Part shown: positions 14,095 through 20,500 of the stretch, piece after piece
Layout of the letters: each line of letters opens with the position of its first letter
Numbering within the stretch: the stretch's first letter is position 1
Assembly (NCBI GenBank): GCA_029057255.1
Contig: JAICZO010000184.1
Coordinates: 1-23,675, forward strand
Length of the DNA stretch: 23,675 nt
Source: Muribaculaceae bacterium
GTDB lineage: Bacteria > Bacteroidota > Bacteroidia > Bacteroidales > Muribaculaceae
Reading direction: 5' to 3'
Program-made: the position numbers and the translations under genes
Notes under the pieces: generated by a model
The model's input: the letters and a program-made list of their open reading frames with translations, nothing else
Told to the model about the DNA's origin: nothing
The model's database searches: none

Positions 14095-16764
14095 TCACTG
14101 GTGTTTGCCGGTGAGTATCCCTCTTATATCGTTGAGTTTGGTAAGCGCCTCGAGCGGGGTGAGCTTGTTTATATCCACACCGAGCAACTCGTCGCGCACC
14201 TGGCAGAGCACAGGGTCATCGAGCTGGAAGAAAGAGAGCTGCATGCCGGCCACGACATCGTGTGCGGGCGCCTCGATACGCGCCTTGCCCTTGCGTCGGC
14301 GTCCCGAGGGCGTGGCTGCAGCGTCTTCGCTGCCGGCTGGATGCTCGCCTGCGGCGCTCTCGAGCTGTGCGAGCACCTGGTCGGCGCGGCGCACTATCGA
14401 GGCAGGCATGCCGGCAAGCTTGGCCACGTGTATACCGAAGCTGTGCTCGCTGCCCCCGCGCTCGAGCTTGCGCAGGAAGACCACCTTGCCGTCGATTTCC
14501 TTGACGGCGACGTTGTAGTTGACGATGCGGCCATAGCTGCGCTCCATGTCGTTCAGCTCATGGTAGTGCGTGGCAAAGAGGGTCTTGGGGTGCAGGCCTC
14601 CGTATTCGTGTATATGCTCGACGATAGCCCATGCTATCGAAATGCCGTCGTAGGTCGATGTGCCGCGGCCGAGCTCGTCGAAGAGAATCAGCGAGCGCTC
14701 GCTCATATTGTTGAGAATCGACGCCGCCTCGTTCATCTCGACCATGAATGTCGACTCGCCGAGCGATATGTTGTCGCTGGCTCCTACTCGGGTGAATATC
14801 TTGTCGACCACGCCTATGTGCGCGCTGTCGGCTGCGACAAAGCAGCCTATCTGCGCCATGATGACATTCAGGGCTGTCTGGCGCAGCAATGCCGACTTAC
14901 CCGACATGTTGGGGCCTGTTATCATCATGATCTGGGCGCTGTCGTTGCACAGCTCGACGGAGTTGGTGATGTACGGCTCGCCCGGGGGCAGCTGCTTCTC
15001 GATGACCGGATGTCGGGCCTCGGTCAGCGACAGCACGAGCGAGTCGTCGACCACGGGGCGGTTGTAGCGGTTCTCGAGAGCGACGCGCGTGAAGGCGTCG
15101 AGGACGTCGAGCTTAGCCAGCAGCGAGGCGTCAAGCTGTATGGCGGGGATATACTGCGCCACGGCGGCCACGAGCTCGGCATAGAGACGGTTCTGAATAG
15201 CCTCTATCTTCTCCTGGGCGCCGAGAATCTTCTCCTCGTAGTCCTTCAGCTCGGGCGTGATGTAGCGCTCGGCGTTGACGAGAGTCTGCTTGCGTATCCA
15301 CTCCGCCGGCACCTTGTCGCGGTGCGTGTTGGTGACTTCGATATAGTATCCGAAGACATTGTTGTACCCTATCTTGAGCGAGCCTATGCCTGTGGCCTCG
15401 CTCTCGCGTGCCTGCAGACGGGCAAGATAGTCCTTGCCCTCATATGCCACTGCGCGCAGCTGGTCGAGCTCTTCGTTGACGCCGCGACTGATGATGTCGC
15501 CGCGCGAAGCCGTTCCGGCGGCATCGTCGGGTATCTCGCGGGCTATACGCCGGCGCACGATGTCGCAGGGGTTGAGCTGGTCGCCTATGGCCACAAGCTG
15601 CGGCAGACCCGTGGCCCGGCATATCTTGCTTATAGGCTCGATGGCGTCGAGGGCGCTGCGCCCCTGCAGCAGCTCTCGGGGCGAGATGCGCTCGCATGCC
15701 ACCTTTGTTATCAGTCGCTCGAGGTCGCCCACCGACTTCAGATGGTCGGCAAGCTCCTCGCGTGCATCGGGGTTGCGGAAGAAGTGCTCAACCACATCGA
15801 GGCGCTCGTTGATGGCCTTGGGGTCGCGCAGGGGCATCTGGAGCCAGCGGCGCAGCATACGCGCTCCCATCGGGGTGATGGTGCGGTCGATGACGCCGAG
15901 GAGACTCTTGCCCTCGCTGTCGAGAGGCTCGAACAGCTCGAGATTGCGTATGGTGAAGCGGTCGAGGCGCACATATCGCTGCTCCTCGATGCGGGCTATT
16001 GATGTTATGTGCGACGTGCGCGTGTGCTGGGTAAGGTCGAGATAGTGCAGGATGGCGCCGGCTGCGACGATGGCGGTGTGCATGCGGTCGATGCCGAAGC
16101 CCTTGAGCGACGTTGTGCCGAACTGCTTGCGCAGCCTCTCGTCGGCGGCGTCGAGCGTGAAGAGCCAGTCCTCCATCTCGAAGCAGAGATACTGGCGGTT
16201 GAACTCGTCGGCCACGCGGCTCTTGAGCCCGCGCTGCACCAGCAGCTCCTTGGGCGCCATGTTGGCGAGGGTCTTGTCGATGAAGTCCACCGAGCCTTCG
16301 GTGGCGAGGAACTCGCCTGTCGAGATGTCGAGAAGGGCGAGGCCGCAGACGTTCTTGCCGAAGTGCACCGCCGCCAGGAAGTTGTTCTCGCGTCCGGTGA
16401 GCACATTGTCGTTCATGGCCACGCCGGGGGTGACGAGCTCGGTGATGCCTCGCTTGACAAGCTTCTTGGTGAGCTTGGGGTCCTCGAGCTGCTCGCAGAT
16501 GGCCACGCGCTTGCCCGCCCTTACGAGCTTGGGCAGGTAGGTGTCGAGGGCGTGATGAGGGAATCCGGCAAGCTCTACATACTGGGCGGAGCCGTTGGCG
16601 CGCCTTGTGAGGGTAATGCCGAGAATCTCGGAGGCGGCGATGGCGTCCTCGGAGAATGTCTCGTAGAAGTCACCGACACGGAACAGCAGCACTGCATCGG
16701 GATGCTTTGCCTTCATCTCGGTGTACTGCTTCATCAGCGGGGTCTCGACGTATTTCTTAGCCAC
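14095..16764 (-). CDS. mutS: DNA mismatch repair protein MutS
   Basis: This is a full-length 889-residue MutS. The mismatch-binding domain has GDFYETF at residues 31-37, where Phe33 and Glu35 form the Phe-X-Glu wedge that reads mispairs. The middle lever and clamp domains follow, then the ATPase with Walker A TGPNMSGKS (about 616-624), Walker B LILFDELGRGTSTYDG (about 690-705) and the ATHYHEL switch. The C-terminal part includes a Pro/Ser/Lys-rich linker (about 805-825) and a helical tail. Translation starts at GTG. That codon gives an ETPLMKQYTEMKAKHPDAV N-terminus aligning with other Bacteroidales MutS, whereas the next ATG would trim ten residues. It lies 8 bases after the membrane protein gene and should share the ftsB-like promoter. 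Confidence 0.97.
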   Translation of the reverse strand: MAKKYVETPLMKQYTEMKAKHPDAVLLFRVGDFYETFSEDAIAASEILGITLTRRANGSAQYVELAGFPHHALDTYLPKLVRAGKRVAICEQLEDPKLTKKLVKRGITELVTPGVAMNDNVLTGRENNFLAAVHFGKNVCGLALLDISTGEFLATEGSVDFIDKTLANMAPKELLVQRGLKSRVADEFNRQYLCFEMEDWLFTLDAADERLRKQFGTTSLKGFGIDRMHTAIVAAGAILHYLDLTQHTRTSHITSIARIEEQRYVRLDRFTIRNLELFEPLDSEGKSLLGVIDRTITPMGARMLRRWLQMPLRDPKAINERLDVVEHFFRNPDAREELADHLKSVGDLERLITKVACERISPRELLQGRSALDAIEPISKICRATGLPQLVAIGDQLNPCDIVRRRIAREIPDDAAGTASRGDIISRGVNEELDQLRAVAYEGKDYLARLQARESEATGIGSLKIGYNNVFGYYIEVTNTHRDKVPAEWIRKQTLVNAERYITPELKDYEEKILGAQEKIEAIQNRLYAELVAAVAQYIPAIQLDASLLAKLDVLDAFTRVALENRYNRPVVDDSLVLSLTEARHPVIEKQLPPGEPYITNSVELCNDSAQIMMITGPNMSGKSALLRQTALNVIMAQIGCFVAADSAHIGVVDKIFTRVGASDNISLGESTFMVEMNEAASILNNMSERSLILFDELGRGTSTYDGISIAWAIVEHIHEYGGLHPKTLFATHYHELNDMERSYGRIVNYNVAVKEIDGKVVFLRKLERGGSEHSFGIHVAKLAGMPASIVRRADQVLAQLESAAGEHPAGSEDAAATPSGRRRKGKARIEAPAHDVVAGMQLSFFQLDDPVLCQVRDELLGVDINKLTPLEALTKLNDIRGILTGKHQ

Positions 16765-16772
16765 GGCGCGGG

Positions 16773-17177
16773 TCAGTTGTCTTTGTTACGTGCCAGCTTT
16801 GACTCTCTCGCGGGGATGGCCAAAGATGTGAAAATCTGAATGGCGGCACCGGCGAGCGTGAAGGCGAGCCAGTCGCGCAGTGTGCTGCCGGGATAGAACA
16901 GGAAGAAGACGCCGACACAGAAGAAGACGGCGCTCCAGCTCTCGATGCGGTGCAGGCGGCGCAGGCGCATGTCGCTGCCGCTGAAAGGCGTGAACAGCCT
17001 CACCACCAGCAGGAGCAGCGCTCCGGCCGCGTAGACATAGGGGTAGACGGTCTGCGCAAGGGCGTTGTCGCGCAGAAAGAAAGGCACTATCGTGGCAAGG
17101 AGCACCAGCAGCAGGCCGACAGGAGCACCTACGCTTGCGAGGCGCGGATTCCTGACTGAATTTGTGTTATTCTTCAA
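16773..17177 (-). CDS. Small four-helix membrane protein, function unknown
   Basis: I do not recognise this 134-residue protein as a named family. It shows four hydrophobic stretches: about residues 16-35 (VGAPVGLLLVLLATIVPFFL), 45-62 (YPYVYAAGALLLLVVRLF), 81-95 (SWSAVFFCVGVFFLFY) and 102-121 (WLAFTLAGAAIQIFTSLAI). Short basic loops separate them (SGSDMRLRRLHRIE), and the tail is positively charged. An inner-membrane location is likely. No ATG is available at the N-terminus, so the start is taken as TTG at 17177, which overlaps the end of the ftsB-like gene by 11 bases and suggests translational coupling. The stop lies 8 bases before mutS. Its link to the division gene hints at an envelope role, but that is inference only. 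Confidence 0.75.
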   Translation of the reverse strand: MKNNTNSVRNPRLASVGAPVGLLLVLLATIVPFFLRDNALAQTVYPYVYAAGALLLLVVRLFTPFSGSDMRLRRLHRIESWSAVFFCVGVFFLFYPGSTLRDWLAFTLAGAAIQIFTSLAIPARESKLARNKDN

Positions 17178-17493
17178 TGCTTGGAGGGATTTCGTTGAAT
17201 ATATATACGTCTTCGCTTGCCCGCTTCATACCGTACTGCTCGCGGACGACCTGCTCCATGAGCTCACGGTCGGAAGCGAGACGGCGGTTGAGGTCGCGGT
17301 AGTAGAGCATGGTGTCGCGGTTGGCGTCAAGCTCGGCGCGGAGGCTGTCGATAGTACGGTCATAGTCTATGCTGCGGAAGACGGTGTTCTCTCCCGAGAA
17401 GACTATATAGCCTATGACGAGCAGGCATGCCAGAGTGACGGGCGACAGGAATCGCCTCATCCATGCCAGTGTTGAGGAAAGTCGTGCGTTCAT
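17167..17493 (-). CDS. FtsB/DivIC-like septum formation initiator protein
   Basis: This 108-residue bitopic protein has a short cytoplasmic N-terminus and one membrane helix (about residues 15-33, LSPVTLACLLVIGYIVF). A heptad-like coiled coil follows (about 42-80, IDSLRAELDANRDTMLYYRDLNRRL), with a short C-terminal segment containing VVREQYGMKRASEDVYIF. The (E/R)xxYGM(K) segment after the coiled coil is a hallmark of the DivIC/FtsB family. Those proteins pair with FtsL-like and FtsQ-like partners at the division site to activate septal wall synthesis. The ATG at 17493 lies four bases after a -7 promoter box. Length and layout are normal for Bacteroidetes members. Confidence 0.88.
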   Translation of the reverse strand: MNARLSSTLAWMRRFLSPVTLACLLVIGYIVFSGENTVFRSIDYDRTIDSLRAELDANRDTMLYYRDLNRRLASDRELMEQVVREQYGMKRASEDVYIFNEIPPSIEE

Positions 17494-17497
17494 AGCA

Positions 17498-17529
17498 CAA
17501 AATTACTCACAAAAGCCGACAAGTGCAAA
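17498..17529 (-). promoter_or_regulatory. Promoter for the ftsB-like - membrane protein - mutS operon, abutting the start codon
   Basis: On the minus strand, TTTG (plus 17526-17529) is followed by 20 bases and TAATTTTG (plus 17498-17505), a full Bacteroidetes promoter. Only four bases (TGCT) separate the -7 box from the ATG at 17493, so the transcript should be leaderless or nearly so. Confidence 0.72.
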
Positions 17530-17530
17530 T

Positions 17531-17562
17531 AAAAACGGAGGGCGCCGCGGATTTTCACTCCG
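17531..17562 (-). terminator. Possible weak terminator of nadB
   Basis: On the minus strand CGGAG (plus 17558-17562) can pair with CTCCG (plus 17536-17540), followed by TTTTTATTT. The stem has only five pairs with a long GC-rich loop that can fold in other ways, and it overlaps the nadB stop codon. I give it low confidence. Confidence 0.3.
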
Positions 17563-19141
17563 CCGGCTCGTGCTTCACCGGCGGATAGTCGATGGTATAG
17601 TGCAGGCCACGGGACTCACGACGCTCTTTAGCCTGCCGCATAATGAGATAGCCGACGTTGATGATGTTGCGCAGCTCGCATATCTCACGCGATGCCTTGG
17701 AGCACTTGAAGAGGCGCTCTGTCTCCTCGTAGAGGATGTCGAGGCGGTTCCAGGCGCGGTCGAGGCGGAGGTTGGAGCGGACGATGCCGACATATGTGCC
17801 CATTATCTGGTTGACTTCGCGGAGGCTCTGGGTGATGAGCACCATCTCCTCGTTGTGGCGTGTGCCCTCGTCGTTCCAGTCGGGGACATCGGTGCGAGGC
17901 GCTATGCCGTGCAGCTCTTCCGAGGCGTGGCGGGCGGCAGCGTCGGCATAGACGACAGCCTCGATAAGTGAGTTGGAGGCGAGGCGGTTGCCGCCGTGGA
18001 GACCGGTGCACGAGCATTCGCCAAGGGCATAGAGATGGCGTATCGAGGACTCGCCGTTGAGGTCGACCTTGATGCCGCCGCACAGATAGTGGGCTGCGGG
18101 AGCCACGGGGATATAGTCCTTAGTTATGTCGATGCCGAGCGAGAGACACTTGCGGTAGATGTTGGGGAAGTGTTTCTTTGTCTCCTCGGGGTCTTTGTGT
18201 GTGACATCGAGATAGACGTGGTCGTCGCCGTAGAGCTTCATCTCGGAGTCGATGGCGCGGGCCACGATGTCGCGGGGAGCGAGTGACAGGCGCGGGTCAT
18301 ACTTGTGCATGAACTCCTCGCCGCGCAGATTGCGCAGCACGGCGCCGTAGCCGCGCATGGCCTCGGTGATGAGGAAGGAGGGACGGTCGCCGGGGTGGAA
18401 GAGGGCCGTCGGGTGGAACTGGATGAACTCCATGTCGGAGACGGTGCCCTTGGCGCGGTAGACCATCGCTATACCGTCGCCCGTAGCCACGAGCGGGTTG
18501 GTAGTGGTCTGATAGACAGAGCCGACGCCACCGGTCGCCATGACAGTTATCGGGGCGATGAAGGTGTCGACAGCACCCTTCTCGATGTCGAGCACGTAGG
18601 CGCCGTAGCAGGTTATGTCGGGCGTGCGGCGGCTGACAATCTTGCCCAGATGGTGCTGGGTGATGATTTCGATGGCGAAGTGGTTCTCGAAGATGTCGAT
18701 ATGCGGGTTGGAGCGGACAGCGCGTATGAGGCTCTCCTGAATCTCGAAGCCGGTGTTGTCGGCATGGTGGAGGATGCGGAACTCCGAGTGGCCGCCTTCG
18801 CGGTGCAGGTCGAAGTCACCCTTCTCGTTGCGGTCGAAGTCCACGCCCCACTCGAGGAGCTGGCGTATCTGCTCGGGTGCATTGCGCACCACCTGGTCGA
18901 CAGCCTTGGGGTCGCTGAGCCAGTCGCCCGCAATCATAGTATCGCGTATATGCTTCTCGAAGTCATCGACTTCGAGATTAGTAACAGAGGCCACACCTCC
19001 CTGCGCAAGGGCGGTATTGGCCTCTTCGAGTGTCGTTTTACATACAAGCGCCACACGGACTCCCTCTCGGGCGACCTTCAGGGCGAAGCTCATGCCGGCG
19101 ATGCCAGAGCCTATCACAAGATAGTCGTACTCGTATCTCAT
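17555..19141 (-). CDS. nadB: L-aspartate oxidase
   Basis: This 528-residue flavoenzyme oxidises L-aspartate to iminoaspartate, the first step of de novo NAD synthesis. The FAD-binding VIGSGIAGMSFAL is at residues 9-21. ALAQGGVASV follows, then EFIQFHPTALFHPG, the SLAPRDIVARAID segment (active-site Arg near residue 287), and LCGGIKVDLNGE. Near the end of the FAD domain comes LYALGECSCTGLHGGNRLASNSLIEAVVYA, which separates NadB from succinate dehydrogenase. A helical C-terminal domain completes it. I chose the ATG giving MRYEYDYLV; an in-frame start 63 bases upstream lies on the far side of the predicted promoter. The partner genes nadA and nadC are not in the window, so nadB stands as a single-gene unit. 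Confidence 0.96.
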   Translation of the reverse strand: MRYEYDYLVIGSGIAGMSFALKVAREGVRVALVCKTTLEEANTALAQGGVASVTNLEVDDFEKHIRDTMIAGDWLSDPKAVDQVVRNAPEQIRQLLEWGVDFDRNEKGDFDLHREGGHSEFRILHHADNTGFEIQESLIRAVRSNPHIDIFENHFAIEIITQHHLGKIVSRRTPDITCYGAYVLDIEKGAVDTFIAPITVMATGGVGSVYQTTTNPLVATGDGIAMVYRAKGTVSDMEFIQFHPTALFHPGDRPSFLITEAMRGYGAVLRNLRGEEFMHKYDPRLSLAPRDIVARAIDSEMKLYGDDHVYLDVTHKDPEETKKHFPNIYRKCLSLGIDITKDYIPVAPAAHYLCGGIKVDLNGESSIRHLYALGECSCTGLHGGNRLASNSLIEAVVYADAAARHASEELHGIAPRTDVPDWNDEGTRHNEEMVLITQSLREVNQIMGTYVGIVRSNLRLDRAWNRLDILYEETERLFKCSKASREICELRNIINVGYLIMRQAKERRESRGLHYTIDYPPVKHEPAE

Positions 19142-19162
19142 CTTCAAATAGTTTTTCTCGCG

Positions 19163-19192
19163 CAAATTTACATATTTTTTTAATCCGCGCAA
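19163..19192 (-). promoter_or_regulatory. Bacteroidetes-type promoter for nadB
   Basis: On the minus strand TTG (plus 19190-19192) is followed by 19 bases and TAAATTTG (plus 19163-19170). Transcription would start near 19159, leaving a leader of about 18 bases. Its position decides the nadB start in favour of 19141 over 19204. Confidence 0.72.
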
Positions 19193-19225
19193 TACCGCCG
19201 GCACCTAAAAATCACGTGACCGCCG

Positions 19226-19768
19226 TCAGGGCACCTTCTCGAGGGCGCCGGTGACCGAGTCCATGATGTATCCGGCAACTCTTACATCACGCGGCATCAG
19301 CGGATGGTTGCGGACAAGGTCGACGGTCTCGGCCACAGCCTCGCCGGTATCGTTGAAGCCGTGTAGCCAGCTGTTCAGGTCGATGCCGCAGTGGCGCATC
19401 AGCGATATGTGCTCGTCGTCGACGCCGCGGGCGCGCATCAGTCCGAGCATCTCCTCGGCATCCATGCCCTGCACACCGCATCCGGTGTGACCCACGACCA
19501 TTACTTCGTTGACACCGAGCTCATAGACGGCCACGAGTATCGAGCGCATGGTCGAGTCGAAGGGGTTGGTGATTGTACCTCCGGCGTTCTTGATCATCTT
19601 GACATCGCCGTTGCGGATACCGAGCGCCGCGGGCAGCAGCTCGACAAGGCGGGTGTCCATACAAGTGACGATGGCAATGCGCTTGTCGGGGTACTTCGAC
19701 GTCTCGAAGCGGCGGTAGCCCTCCGATGCGACAAACTCCCTGTTATAGCGCAGTATATCCTCTATCAT
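19226..19768 (-). CDS. Beta-class carbonic anhydrase
   Basis: This 180-residue enzyme interconverts CO2 and bicarbonate. Zinc ligands are visible as Cys36, His94 and Cys97: TCMDTRL at residues 35-41 supplies Cys36 and the Asp38-Arg40 dyad, and VVGHTGCGVQG at 91-101 supplies the His and second Cys. IKNAGGTITN and SILVAVYELGVNEVMVV are family-typical. The short length and the late GYIMDSVTGAL strand resemble the compact bacterial beta-carbonic anhydrases. It has no signal peptide, so it is cytosolic and probably supplies bicarbonate for carboxylases. Its ATG overlaps the TGA of the DUF4923 gene in an ATGA, implying coupled translation. Confidence 0.94.
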   Translation of the reverse strand: MIEDILRYNREFVASEGYRRFETSKYPDKRIAIVTCMDTRLVELLPAALGIRNGDVKMIKNAGGTITNPFDSTMRSILVAVYELGVNEVMVVGHTGCGVQGMDAEEMLGLMRARGVDDEHISLMRHCGIDLNSWLHGFNDTGEAVAETVDLVRNHPLMPRDVRVAGYIMDSVTGALEKVP

Positions 19769-20478
19769 GCCTGTTCTTTCTTGAGCTTGAAGCCCATATA
19801 TACGCCGTCATAAGAGTTGAGCAGCGTCGTAAGGGCGTTGAGAGTGGTGTTGTTGAGCACGCTCGACACCTTGGTGAGGAGCTGTATCATCTTTGTCGCG
19901 TCAAAGGTCAGGTTGAGGGTGTTGCCGGCCTTTGTGGCGTTGGCGTGCACCTTGCCGAGGCTCACCTTGCCGAAGGCGCTGAAGCTGAACACGAGGCCGT
20001 CTTTCTCGTCCTTTTCGACAACGCCGCGGAGCACGAGCAGACCCATCTTCATGGTGAAGGAGTGGTCTTCTTCGACGACAAGGCTCGTGCGGGTGAATCC
20101 GAGCTGCTTGTAGTAGGGTTCGAGCTTGGCTTCGAGAGCGGTGGCTGCACCGGCGCCGCCGATTTTCTTCAGCGCGTTCTCGCTCTGGAAGGATACGGCG
20201 GGCGACGTATAGTTCCATGTGCCGACAAGGTCGTCGACGGTGAACTTGTTGTTGGCCACGGTGTTGTTGATGAAGCTGCCGATAGCGCCGAGGATGCCGC
20301 CGCCCTTGTCTGACGAGCCGCTGTCTTTGTTATCGGCGGCAGTGGTTTCTTCCGATTTCTCGGATGACGATGAAGCTGCGCCGCGGAGGCCGTTGAGCAG
20401 GTCCTTGGGGTCGAAGGCGAAAGCGCATGTGGCACCCATGACCAGAAGAGCCATGACGGCTGTGATGAATTTTTTCAT
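19765..20478 (-). CDS. DUF4923 family exported lipocalin-like protein
   Basis: This 237-residue protein has a signal peptide (MKKFITAVMALLVMGATCAFA). A low-complexity Ser/Glu/Asp/Lys stretch follows at about residues 37-62, then a beta-rich domain. That domain has DLVGTWNYTSPAVSFQSENAL (near residue 85), a KLEPYYKQLGF segment, repeated short strands (HSFTMKMG, LVFSFSAFG, LNLTFDATK) and a terminal LLNSYDGVYMGFKLK, which match the Bacteroidetes DUF4923 family as I recall it. Its function is unknown; GTWNY-opened barrels of this type suggest binding of a small hydrophobic ligand. I chose the ATG giving MKKFITAVM; an upstream in-frame start would add 30 residues overlapping the previous gene and bury the signal peptide. 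Confidence 0.85.
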   Translation of the reverse strand: MKKFITAVMALLVMGATCAFAFDPKDLLNGLRGAASSSSEKSEETTAADNKDSGSSDKGGGILGAIGSFINNTVANNKFTVDDLVGTWNYTSPAVSFQSENALKKIGGAGAATALEAKLEPYYKQLGFTRTSLVVEEDHSFTMKMGLLVLRGVVEKDEKDGLVFSFSAFGKVSLGKVHANATKAGNTLNLTFDATKMIQLLTKVSSVLNNTTLNALTTLLNSYDGVYMGFKLKKEQA

Positions 20479-20500
20479 AAGAGTGTTGACTATTGGAGGG

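Noticed and set aside
14101..16002. A 633-residue open frame on the plus strand, opposite mutS
   Set aside because: It is antisense to an intact mutS and shows no family motif. Genes with mostly G or C at third codon positions leave long stop-free antisense frames, and this one has the same Val/Ala/His/Arg-rich composition as the other shadows here.
18305..19183. A 292-residue open frame on the plus strand, opposite nadB
   Set aside because: Antisense shadow; its 3' end also covers the nadB promoter and it has no recognisable motif.
19142..19204. A longer nadB start
   Set aside because: It lies upstream of the predicted promoter and its extra residues are not found in aspartate oxidases.
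19212..19219. Eight-base palindrome TCACGTGA between the carbonic anhydrase and nadB genes
   Set aside because: It is short, has no loop to make a terminator, and I know of no regulator in this group that binds it; a chance match is likely.
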